Assembly (NCBI RefSeq): GCF_014127485.1
Contig: NZ_CP059903.1
Location: 2,046,001 to 2,110,000, forward strand
Length of the DNA stretch: 64,000 nt
From: Nocardioides dongkuii
GTDB taxonomy: Bacteria; Actinomycetota; Actinomycetes; Propionibacteriales; Nocardioidaceae
Reading direction: 5' to 3'
The position numbers and the translations under genes were made by a program. Below are positions 8,289 through 16,424 of the stretch, piece after piece. Position 1 is the stretch's first letter; each line of letters starts with the position of its first letter. The notes beneath the pieces were generated by a model. It was given only the letters and a program-made list of their open reading frames with translations, ran no database searches and was not told the DNA's origin.

Positions 8289-9604
8289 TACGCGTGGTCC
8301 GGGAGGTCGGGACGCGACGCCGCCCGCAGCACGGCGTCGACGAGCAGCGCGTCGTCCTCGGCAGGGACGGCGACGAGGTCCAGCAGCAGCCGACCGCGCT
8401 CGATCCGGCCCATCACCGGCTGGACCCGGTCGCAGCGCAGCGGTTCGGCCAGGTGGGCGGGCAACGACACGGCGGCGCTGGGCAGCGACACCTCCGGGGC
8501 GCCCCCGCCGCCCACGGCGGCGCGGGACGGCAGGGCCGCTGCGTCGACGACGCCCGTGAGCCGGGCGGCGACTCGCTCGGCCCGCGCCAGGAGGTCGGCG
8601 GGGTCGGCCGCGAGCGCGGAGACGACCGGCGGCGGCGGTCCGGTCAGGGTCGCCTCGAGAGCTGCCAGCGTCAGCTTGTCCACCCGCAGCGCTCGGGCGA
8701 AGGGGTGCCGGCGCAGGGCCTCGACGAGATCGGCACGACCGAGCATCAGCCCGCACTGCGGGCCCCCGAGCAGCTTGTCGCCGGACGCCGTGACCAGGTC
8801 GGCGCCGGCGCGCAGGGCCGATGCGGCGCTCGGCTCGTCGGGGAGCCTGGGGTGCGGCGCGAGCAGGCCGGAGCCGATGTCCGCGACCACGGGCACCGGC
8901 AGCGAGGCGAGCTCCCCGATCCCGACCGACGAGGTGAAGCCGGAGACCACGAAGTTGGACGGGTGGACCTTCAGCACGAACGCCGTGCGCTCGCTGACGG
9001 CGGCCGCGTAGTCGGACAGGCGGACCCGGTTGGTCGTGCCCACCTCGCGCAGCCGGGCGCCCAGGGACTCCAGCAGCTCCGGGATCCGGAAGCCGTCGCC
9101 GATCTCCACGAGCTCCCCCCGCGCGACGATGATCTCGCGACCGGCGGCCAGGGCACAGGTGACCAGGGCGAGGGCGGCGGCGCCGTTGTTGACGACGTGC
9201 ACACCACCGGCGTCGGGCACGGCCGCTGCGAGCGCCGCCATGGCCGTGCGTCCGCGCCGTCCGCGCCGACCGGTCGCCAGGTCCAGCTCGACGTCGGTCG
9301 TGCCGGCGGCCACGCCGAGGGCCTCCACGGCGGCTGCGGAGAGAGGCGCCCGCCCGAGGTTGGTGTGGACGACGACGCCGGTGGCGTTGAGGACCGGGCT
9401 CAGCGCGGTGGCGAGCCGCGGCAGGTCGGCCACGACCTCCGCCACGACGTCCCCCGGCGCCACCTCGCCGGCCCGGCAGCGGTCGAGCGTCGTCGCCACG
9501 ACGCGCTTGACCAGGTCGGGGCCGAGGCGTCGGGTCGCGTCCAGGAGTCGCGGGTCGCCCAGCACGGCGTCGGTGCGGGGCGTGGCACTGCGCGGGTCCG
9601 TCAC
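8288..9604 (-). CDS. selA: L-seryl-tRNA(Sec) selenium transferase SelA
   Basis: 438 aa, the normal length. PLP enzyme that converts seryl-tRNA(Sec) to selenocysteyl-tRNA(Sec) using selenophosphate. Visible marks are NATGVVVHTNLGRAPLS near the N-terminus, NNGAAALALV, VADIGSGLL and the PLP-lysine segment SGDKLLGGPQCG. The GTG at 9604 is chosen because GGAGGTGGG sits about 7 bases upstream; the open frame continues upstream through the tRNA-Sec gene but that part is not coding. It lies 54 bases downstream of tRNA-Sec and overlaps selB by one base, forming a tRNA-Sec-selA-selB unit. Confidence 0.95.
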   Translation of the reverse strand: MTDPRSATPRTDAVLGDPRLLDATRRLGPDLVKRVVATTLDRCRAGEVAPGDVVAEVVADLPRLATALSPVLNATGVVVHTNLGRAPLSAAAVEALGVAAGTTDVELDLATGRRGRRGRTAMAALAAAVPDAGGVHVVNNGAAALALVTCALAAGREIIVARGELVEIGDGFRIPELLESLGARLREVGTTNRVRLSDYAAAVSERTAFVLKVHPSNFVVSGFTSSVGIGELASLPVPVVADIGSGLLAPHPRLPDEPSAASALRAGADLVTASGDKLLGGPQCGLMLGRADLVEALRRHPFARALRVDKLTLAALEATLTGPPPPVVSALAADPADLLARAERVAARLTGVVDAAALPSRAAVGGGGAPEVSLPSAAVSLPAHLAEPLRCDRVQPVMGRIERGRLLLDLVAVPAEDDALLVDAVLRAASRPDLPDHA

Positions 9605-9658
9605 GTCCCACCTCCGACCGACATCGGACCGGAGCCGGCCCAGCGGACATCCATTGGC

Positions 9659-9753
9659 TGGCGGAGGCGGACGGGAATCGAACCCGCCTGACCGAGATGC
9701 TCGGCCACTACGGTTTTGAGGACCGCGCCCATCACCAGACGAGGAACGCCTCC
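9659..9753 (-). tRNA. selC: tRNA-Sec (anticodon TCA)
   Basis: 95 bases including an encoded CCA (9661-9659). Acceptor strand GGAGGCG pairs with CGCCTCC, discriminator G. The anticodon arm is GCGGT-CCTCAAA-ACCGT with TCA in the loop. A long variable arm GGCCGAG-CAT-CTCGGTC (7 bp with one G-T) and an extended D arm are present, and the T loop is TTCGATT on GCGGG/CCCGT. These are tRNA-Sec features. The expected eighth acceptor pair would be T8 with C, a mismatch; eight Watson-Crick pairs form only if C9754 is counted as the first base. It is the first element of the tRNA-Sec-selA-selB unit. Confidence 0.95.
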
Positions 9754-9803
9754 GGGGCTCACTGTAGGGGAGGGGCCCTGGCCACACCTCCTAGCCTGGC
9801 TCC
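9754..9803. promoter_or_regulatory. Divergent promoter region between tRNA-Sec and selD
   Basis: Only 50 bases separate the two. On the minus strand TACAGT (9766-9761) is a good -10 box ending 7 bases before the tRNA 5' end. On the plus strand TAGCCT (9791-9796) ends 7 bases before the selD ATG, and no Shine-Dalgarno is visible, so selD is probably expressed as a leaderless mRNA. The two promoters are almost back to back, which would let one regulator control both arms of the Sec system. Confidence 0.6.
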
Positions 9804-10817
9804 ATGAGCCAGCACTCGGACGTCCGACTCACGCAGTACGCCGCCGGCGGCGGGTGCGCCTGCAAGGTGCCGCCCGGTGAGCTCGAGCGGGTGCTGGCGG
9901 GACTGCCCGGCGGTCGGGCGGTCGGCACCGGGGTCGGTGACCTCATCGTGGGCCTCGAGCACGGCGACGACGGCGCCGCCGTGCGGATCGACGAGGGTCC
10001 GGGCGGGCGCGCGGTGATCGCGACCGCCGACTTCTTCACCCCGGTCGTCGACGACGCCTACGACTGGGGCCGGATCGCCGCGGCGAACGCCCTCTCCGAC
10101 GTCTACGCGATGGGTGGCGAGCCGCTGCTCGCGGTCAACCTGCTCGCGTGGCCGCGGGACCGGATCCCGTTCGAGCTCGCCGCCGAGGTCCTGCGTGGCG
10201 GTGCCGACGTCTGCCTGGAGGCCGGTGCCCACCTGGCCGGCGGGCACAGCATCGACGACCCGGAGCCGAAGTACGGCCTGGCCGTCACCGGCTTCGGCGA
10301 TGCCGACGCCCTGCTGCGCAACGACGCCGCCAGTGCCGGCTCCGCCCTCACCCTGACCAAGCCCCTGGGGCTGGGCATCCTCAACAACCGGCACAAGGCG
10401 ACCGGGCAGCGCTTCGAGCAGGCCGTGGCGACCATGGTGGCCCTGAACCGGGACGCCTCGCGTGCGGCGGTCGCCGCCGGGATCCGGGCGGCCACGGACG
10501 TCACGGGCTTCGGCCTGCTGGGCCACCTCTACAAGATGGCCCGGGCCAGTGGCGTCACGGCGGTCGTCGACGCTGCGGCGGTGCCCTACCTCGCCGACGC
10601 GCGGGAGTCGGTCGCGGAGGGCTTCGTGCCCGGGGGGAGCCGGCGCAACCTCGACTGGGTCCGCCCCCACCTGGACGCGACGGTGGACGACGACGAGCTG
10701 GTGATGCTCGCGGACGCCCAGACCTCGGGAGGGCTGCTGGTCGCCGGGGAGCTGCCCGGGCACCCCGTCATCGGGGAGCTGGTCCCCGCCGGCGAGTTCC
10801 CCCTCGTCATCCGGTGA
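9804..10817 (+). CDS. selD: Selenide, water dikinase SelD (selenophosphate synthase)
   Basis: 337 aa. Makes selenophosphate from selenide and ATP, the selenium donor for SelA. The N-terminal segment LTQYAAGGGCACK carries the catalytic Cys18 and Lys21 (equivalent to Cys17/Lys20 of the E. coli enzyme); the active site is Cys, not Sec. GVGDLIVGLEHGDDGA, ALSDVYAMGGEPLLAVN and the Gly-rich C-terminal ATDVTGFGLLGHL are family marks. The gene has a -10 box 7 bases from ATG and no ribosome site, suggesting leaderless translation. It is followed after 64 bases by fdhA on the same strand. Confidence 0.95.
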   Translation: MSQHSDVRLTQYAAGGGCACKVPPGELERVLAGLPGGRAVGTGVGDLIVGLEHGDDGAAVRIDEGPGGRAVIATADFFTPVVDDAYDWGRIAAANALSDVYAMGGEPLLAVNLLAWPRDRIPFELAAEVLRGGADVCLEAGAHLAGGHSIDDPEPKYGLAVTGFGDADALLRNDAASAGSALTLTKPLGLGILNNRHKATGQRFEQAVATMVALNRDASRAAVAAGIRAATDVTGFGLLGHLYKMARASGVTAVVDAAAVPYLADARESVAEGFVPGGSRRNLDWVRPHLDATVDDDELVMLADAQTSGGLLVAGELPGHPVIGELVPAGEFPLVIR

Positions 10818-10881
10818 GTCGTCTGCGAGGATGAGGAAGCACTCTGGGGGGTAACGGTCGGCGACCTACGGAAGGCGTGGC

Positions 10882-13800
10882 ATGGGCTTCGGTGAGCGGG
10901 TGAGCAAGACCTTCCTGTCCTGGCCCGTCGTGCGCCAGCTCAGCGGGCCGGACCCGCTCGGTCGCGGCCCGGCTGCCCGGTCCCAGCAGACCGAGGACCT
11001 CTCGGACCGCACCGAGACCGCCGACCGGGTCGCCCGCAGCGTCTGCCCGTACTGCGCCGTGGGCTGCGGTCAGCGCGTGTACGTCAAGGACGAGCAGGTC
11101 GTCCAGATCGAGGGCGACCCCGACAGCCCGGTCTCCCGCGGCCGCCTGTGCCCCAAGGGCTCCGCGAGCAAGAACCTCGTCACCAGCCCGCTGCGCGAGA
11201 CCAAGGTGCGCTACCGCCCGCCCTACGGCACCGAGTGGGAGGACCTCGAGCTCGACGTCGCGATGGAGATGATCGCCGACCGCGTGGTCAAGGCCCGCGC
11301 GGACAGCTGGCAGGACCTCGACGACGACAAGACGGTCCGGCGCACGCTGGGCATCGCGAGCCTCGGAGGGGCGACCCTCGACAACGAGGAGAACTACCTC
11401 ATCAAGAAGCTGTTCACCGCGATGGGCGCCATCCAGATCGAGAACCAGGCGCGTATTTGACACTCCGCCACGGTCCCCGGTCTGGGGACCTCGTTCGGGC
11501 GCGGCGGCGCCACCGGGTTCCTCCAGGACCTGGCCAACGCTGACTGCATCGTGATCCAGGGCTCCAACATGGCCGAGGCCCACCCCGTCGGGTTCCAGTG
11601 GGTGATGGAGGCCAAGGCGCGCGGTGCCAAGGTGATCCACGTCGACCCCCGGTTCACGCGGACGAGCGCGCTCGCGGACACCTTCGTCCCGCTGCGGGTC
11701 GGCACGGACATCGCGTTCCTCGGCGGCGTCATCAACTACGTGCTGCAGAACGAGCTCGACTTCCGCGAGTACGTCGTGGCCTACACCAACGCGGCGGTCA
11801 TCGTCGGGGAGGACTACCAGGACTCCGACGACCTCGACGGGCTGTTCTCCGGCTTCGACCCCGCGACCCGCACCTACGACCCCACCAGCTGGCAGTACGC
11901 CGGGGAGGGCGGCTCCCAGGACAACGCCAACGAGCAGAACCCCGTCACCCAGCGGGAGACGGCCAGCGGCATGCAGCACGAGACCCACGGGGCTGGCGTG
12001 CAGAGCGACCCCCAGCGCGACGAGACGCTGCAGGACCCGCGGTGCGTCTACCAGATCCTCAAGCGGCACTTCGCGCGCTACACCCCCGAGCTGGTCTCGC
12101 AGACCTGCGGCGTCTCGACCGAGGCCTTCTTGGAGGTGGCGCGGGCGTTCGCCGAGAACTCCGGCCGCGAGCGCACCACGGCGCTCGTCTACAGCGTCGG
12201 GTGGACCCAGCACAGCGTGGGCGTCCAGTACATCCGGACCGGCGCCATCCTGCAGCTCCTCCTCGGCAACATGGGACGCCCCGGTGGCGGCATCATGGCG
12301 CTGCGCGGGCACGCCAGCATCCAGGGCTCCACCGACATCCCCACCCTGTTCAACCTGCTCCCGGGCTATCTCCCGATGCCCACCGCCGGGACCGACGACT
12401 CCCTCGACGACTGGCTCGAGGGGATCAACCACCCGGGCTCGAAGGGGTACTGGGCCAACGCGCGCGCCTACGGCGTCAACCTGCTCAAGGCCTACTGGGG
12501 CGACGCCGCCACCGCCGAGAACGACTTCTGCTTCGACTACCTGCCGAAGATCAGCGGCGACCACGGCACCTACCGCACGGTGCTCGACATGATCGACGGC
12601 AAGGTGAAGGGCTACTTCCTGCTCGGGCAGAACCCGGCTGTCGGCTCGGCCCACGGCAAGGCCCAGCGTCTCGGGATGGCCAACCTGGACTTCATGGTGG
12701 TGCGCGACCTCTTCGCGATCGAGAGCGCGACGTTCTGGAAGAACTCGCCGGAGGTCGAGACCGGCGAGATCGTGCCGGAGGAGTGCCGCACCGAGGTGTT
12801 CTTGATGCCCGCGGCCTCGCACGTGGAGAAGGAGGGCACCTTCACCCAGACCCACCGCATGCTGCAGTGGCGGGAGAAGGCCATCGAGCCCCCGGGCGAC
12901 TGCCGCTCGGAGCTGTGGTTCTTCTACCACCTGGGCCGGATGATCCGCGCCCGGCTGGAGGGCTCCACCGAGGCCAGGGACCGACCGCTCCTCGACCTCG
13001 CGTGGGACTACCCGACGGTGGGCGAGACCCAGGACCCCGATGCCGAGGCCGTGCTCATGGAGATCAACGGCTTCGACATCGCGACCGGCCGGCCGCTGTC
13101 GTCCTTCACCGAGATGAAGGAGGACGGCTCGACGCTCGGCGGCTGCTGGATCTACACGGGAGTCTTCAAGGACGGCGTCAACCAGGCGGCCCGGCGCAAG
13201 CCCGGCTCGGAGCAGAGCTATGTGGCACCCGAGTGGGGCTGGGCCTGGCCGGCCAACCGGCGCACGCTGTACAACCGCGCCTCCGCCGACCCCGAGGGCA
13301 AGCCGTGGAGCGAGCGGAAGGCCTACGTCTGGTGGGACGCCGACCGGGGCGAGGCAGGCGAGTGGACCGGTCATGACATCCCCGACTTCGAGGTGACCAA
13401 GCCCCCCTCCTACCGCGCACCGGAGGGCAGCGACGGGGTCGTGGCGATCGAGGGCGTCGACCCGTTCATCATGCAGGGCGACGGGAAGGGGTCCCTCTTC
13501 GTCCCGAAGGGGCTCATCGACGGTCCGCTGCCGACGCACTACGAGCCGGTCGAGTCGCCGTTCCGCAACCCGATCCACGCCCAGCAGGGCAACCCCACGC
13601 GCAAGGAGTACTCCCGCCCCGAGAACCGGCTCAACCCGAGCCCGCCGGAGAAGCACGGAGAGGTCTTCCCGTTCGTGTTCACCACGAGCCGGCTGACCGA
13701 GCACCACACGGCCGGCGGCATGAGCCGCTACGTCGCGCGGCTGGCGGAGCTGCAGCCCGAGATGTTCATCGAGGTCTCTCCCGAGCTCGCCGCGGAGCGC

Positions 13801-14211
13801 GGCCTCGAGAACGGCGGGTGGTGCCACGTGGTCACGGCACGCTCCGCGGTCGAGGGCCGGGTGCTGGTGACCGACCGGCTCTCGCCGCTGCGCGTCGACG
13901 GGCGCACCATCCACCAGGTGTGGCTGCCCTACCACTGGGGCACGGGCGGCCTGGTCACCGGCGACTCCGCCAACGACCTCTTCGGGGTCGCCCTCGACCC
14001 GAACGTCCTGATCCAGGAGACCAAGGCGGGCACCTGCGACGTCCAACCCGGTCGCCGCCCCACCGGCCGTGCGCTGCTCGCCTTCGTCGAGGGCTACCAG
14101 CGCCGAGCCGGCGTCCTGCACGCCCCAGCCCGGCCGATCGTGACCGCCGGGATCGACGCCGACGTCCCTGACGCCGGCGACGAGACCCCCGACCCCACCG
14201 GAGGACCATGA
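10882..14211 (+). CDS. fdhA: Selenocysteine-containing formate dehydrogenase, catalytic (molybdopterin) subunit
   Basis: 1109 aa when the TGA at 11458-11460 is read as selenocysteine 193. The N-terminal [4Fe-4S] motif is CPYCAVGCG (Cys55, 58, 62) plus GRLCPKG (Cys90). The Sec context NQARI-U-HSATV matches the active site of FdnG-type enzymes, which use Sec (Mo/W ligand) plus the following His to oxidise formate to CO2. The rest is a bis-MGD oxidoreductase with a C-terminal dinucleotide-binding domain (about residues 900-1080, FTTSRLTEHHTAGGMSR). There is no twin-arginine signal, unlike E. coli FdnG, so the active site probably faces the cytoplasm. Start ATG has GGAAGG upstream; the stop overlaps the fdhB ATG. 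Automatic annotation would split this gene into 192 and about 886 residues. Confidence 0.95.
11458..11490 (+). promoter_or_regulatory. UGA(Sec) codon and bacterial SECIS-like hairpin
   Basis: The recoded TGA (11458-11460) is followed by a hairpin: GGTCCCC (11472-11478), loop GGTCT (11479-11483), GGGGACC (11484-11490), seven Watson-Crick pairs. The loop is 19-23 bases after the TGA. The E. coli fdhF SECIS has a GGUCU apical loop at a similar distance, so this is a close match. It lies inside the coding sequence and should be bound by the SelB C-terminal domain. Confidence 0.88.
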
Positions 14212-15194
14212 TGGCCGGCAAGCACAGCCTCTTCGGACCGGTGGACCCGGCGGCCGACGCGGGCTACGAGGAGGACCGTCCCCCACGCAAGGGCTTCTTC
14301 ACCGACACGAGCATCTGCATCGGGTGCAAGGCCTGCGAGGTGGCGTGCAAGGAGTGGAACGACGTCCCCGCCACGCACTTCGACCTGCTCGGGTCGTCCT
14401 ACGACAACAGCTTCTCGTTGAACGCCAACCAGTGGCGGCACGTCGCGTTCATCGAGCAGCCGAAGCGGATGGGGGAGCAGGAGTCCGGGCTGCGTCGGCA
14501 GGCCCAGGAGGCGGCGGGGCAGCAGGCCGTCGACCTGGGGATGCCGGGGATGGCGCCGCCCGGGGTGATGCTCCCGGAGAGCGGCGAGGACGACGCCGTC
14601 GACCGCCCGGACTTCCGCTGGCTGATGTCCTCGGACGTCTGCAAGCACTGCACCCACGCCGCCTGCCTCGACGTCTGTCCCACCGGCTCGCTGTTCCGCT
14701 CGGAGTTCGGCACCGTCGTCGTCCAGGACGACATCTGCAACGGCTGCGGGTACTGCGTCCCGGCCTGCCCCTACGGCGTGATCGAGCGACGCAAGGGACC
14801 CGAGGGGTCCAAGAACGTCGGCATCGCGCAGAAGTGCACGCTCTGCTACGACCGCCTCGGCTCCGGGAAGACCCCGGCGTGCGCGCAGGCGTGCCCGACC
14901 CAGTCGATCCAGTTCGGTGACGTCGAGGAGCTCCGCGAGCGGGCCAACGCCCGTGTCGAGCAGCTGCACGAGGCCGGGATCATGGACGCCCGGCTCTACG
15001 GCAACGATCCCGAGGACGGCGTCGGCGGGACCGGCGCCTTCTTCCTGCTGATGGACGAGCCGGAGGTCTACGGCTTCCCGCCCGACCCGGTGGTGACCAC
15101 GAAGGACCTGCCCGAGATGTTCACCCGCGCCGGGGCCGCCGCGCTGGTCCTGCTCGCCGGCGCCGCCCTCTCCTTCGTGGGACGGCGCCGATGA
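14208..15194 (+). CDS. fdhB: Formate dehydrogenase iron-sulfur subunit (FdhB-like)
   Basis: 328 aa. Four ferredoxin-type clusters are readable: CIGCKACEVACKEWN (about residues 38-52), CKHCTHAACLDVCPTGSL, CNGCGYCVPACPYG and CTLCYDRLGSGKTPACAQACPT. The C-terminus ends in a single hydrophobic helix (AGAAALVLLAGAALSFVG) followed by RRR, a membrane anchor as in E. coli FdnH. It should carry electrons from the Sec enzyme to the NrfD-like membrane subunit. A start is possible at either of two adjacent ATGs (14208 or 14211), with GGAGG 5-8 bases upstream. It overlaps fdhA and the next gene by 4 bases each. Confidence 0.92.
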   Translation: MMAGKHSLFGPVDPAADAGYEEDRPPRKGFFTDTSICIGCKACEVACKEWNDVPATHFDLLGSSYDNSFSLNANQWRHVAFIEQPKRMGEQESGLRRQAQEAAGQQAVDLGMPGMAPPGVMLPESGEDDAVDRPDFRWLMSSDVCKHCTHAACLDVCPTGSLFRSEFGTVVVQDDICNGCGYCVPACPYGVIERRKGPEGSKNVGIAQKCTLCYDRLGSGKTPACAQACPTQSIQFGDVEELRERANARVEQLHEAGIMDARLYGNDPEDGVGGTGAFFLLMDEPEVYGFPPDPVVTTKDLPEMFTRAGAAALVLLAGAALSFVGRRR

Positions 15195-16249
15195 CCACTC
15201 CCGGCATCGAGGCCACCCCGGGCTCCGCAGGCGGGCGCACGAGACGCCGTGGCGGCCGCCGCAAGGGCGGCGGCGACCGGTCGATGGTCCCCGAGGCGAC
15301 GTTCACCTCCTACTACGGCCGGCCGATCGTGAAGCCGTCGCCGTGGGAGAACGACATCCCGATCTATCTCTTCGCGGGCGGGGTCGCCGCCGGGTCCTCG
15401 CTGATCGCCGCCGGCGCAGACCTGACCGGCCGACCGACGCTGCGGCGGTCCGGGCGACTGGGGGCGCTGGCCGCGTTGACGGTCTCCATGGTGGCGCTGG
15501 TGCACGACCTCGGGATGCCGAGCAGGTTCCTGAACATGCTGCGGGTGGCGAAGCTCACCTCGCCCATGTCGGTCGGCACCTGGATCCTGTCGATCTACGG
15601 CCCCTTCGCCGGGGTGGCCGCCGCCGCCGAGGTGGTCTCGATGCTGCCCCCACGCCTGCGCGGCGGGCCGCTGCGGCTCGCGGCGTACGCCGACCGGCCC
15701 GCCGGCCTGCTCGCCGGACTGTTCGCCCCACCGGTGGCCGCCTACACCGCGGTGCTGCTCTCCGACACGGCCACCCCGTCGTGGCACGCGGCGTACAAGG
15801 AGCTGCCCTTCGTCTTCGTCGGCTCGGCGGCCGCCGCCTCGGCCGGCCTCGGGCTGATCACCTCGCCGTTGGAGGAGACCGGTCCGGTGCGCCGGATGGC
15901 GCTGGGCGGCGCGGTGCTCGAGCTGGTCATGGAGCAGCGGATGGAACACACCATGGGCATCACCGCCGAGCCCCTGCACCACGGCAAGGCGGGGCGCCTG
16001 ATGAAGGCAGCCAAGGCCCTCACCGTGGCCGGCGCCGCGGGCTCCTTGCTCGCGGGCCGCAGCCGCGTGATCGCGGTCGGGTCGGGCCTGGCCCTGCTCG
16101 CGGGGTCGGCGTGCACCCGGTTCGGCGTCTTCGAGGCCGGGCAGGAGTCCGCCAAGGACCCGAAGTACACCGTCGTCCCCCAGCGGGAGCGCCTGGACCG
16201 GGGCGAGCCCATCCGGTTCGAGAAGCCCGCGGAGCCACCGGTCACCTGA
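15191..16249 (+). CDS. nrfD: NrfD/PsrC-type membrane subunit of the formate dehydrogenase complex
   Basis: 352 aa. A basic N-terminus (GGRTRRRGGRRKGGG) precedes a polytopic body of about eight hydrophobic segments. WENDIPIYLFAGGVAAGSSL and LVHDLGMPSRFLNMLRV are signatures of the NrfD/PsrC quinone-reactive family. It replaces the cytochrome b subunit (FdnI) of E. coli formate dehydrogenase N, so electrons likely pass to menaquinone without haem. The ATGA overlap with fdhB makes it the last gene of the selD-fdhA-fdhB-nrfD series. Confidence 0.88.
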   Translation: MTTPGIEATPGSAGGRTRRRGGRRKGGGDRSMVPEATFTSYYGRPIVKPSPWENDIPIYLFAGGVAAGSSLIAAGADLTGRPTLRRSGRLGALAALTVSMVALVHDLGMPSRFLNMLRVAKLTSPMSVGTWILSIYGPFAGVAAAAEVVSMLPPRLRGGPLRLAAYADRPAGLLAGLFAPPVAAYTAVLLSDTATPSWHAAYKELPFVFVGSAAAASAGLGLITSPLEETGPVRRMALGGAVLELVMEQRMEHTMGITAEPLHHGKAGRLMKAAKALTVAGAAGSLLAGRSRVIAVGSGLALLAGSACTRFGVFEAGQESAKDPKYTVVPQRERLDRGEPIRFEKPAEPPVT

Positions 16250-16282
16250 CCGCCGCCACGCGGCCGGCGGCGTACCCGGGCC

Positions 16283-16360
16283 GGTTTTCCCGGTGATCCG
16301 GGGAAACCTGACGTTCTCGGCCATCGCGATGCCCGAGAACGTCAGGTTCTCCCTGAGAAG
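16283..16360 (+). repeat. Structured intergenic element, copy 1 (three hairpins)
   Basis: Hairpin 1 is 16283-16308 (11-bp stem, loop TGAT, one G-T pair). Hairpin 2 is 16307-16346: a perfect 14-bp stem CCTGACGTTCTCGG / CCGAGAACGTCAGG around a self-complementary CATCGCGATG. Hairpin 3 is TTCTC-CCT-GAGAA (16347-16359). A second copy lies at 62784-62861. It sits just past the nrfD stop and before the convergent EamA stop, so it could terminate transcription, but the three-part order and sequence conservation exceed what a terminator needs. Confidence 0.75.
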
Positions 16361-16424
16361 TGCGAGCCGGCTGCCCACGTCGCCGCGTGCTTCCCGGCGG
16401 CTGGAACGGCCCCGTCAGGCCCTC

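Noticed and set aside
9605..9787. Longer SelA start at 9787
   Set aside because: That region encodes tRNA-Sec and the extra residues do not look like SelA; GTG 9604 has a strong ribosome site.
11458..11460. Stop codon or pseudogene break in the formate dehydrogenase gene
   Set aside because: The frame, the NQARI-U-HSATV context, the hairpin and the adjacent sel genes all fit Sec recoding.
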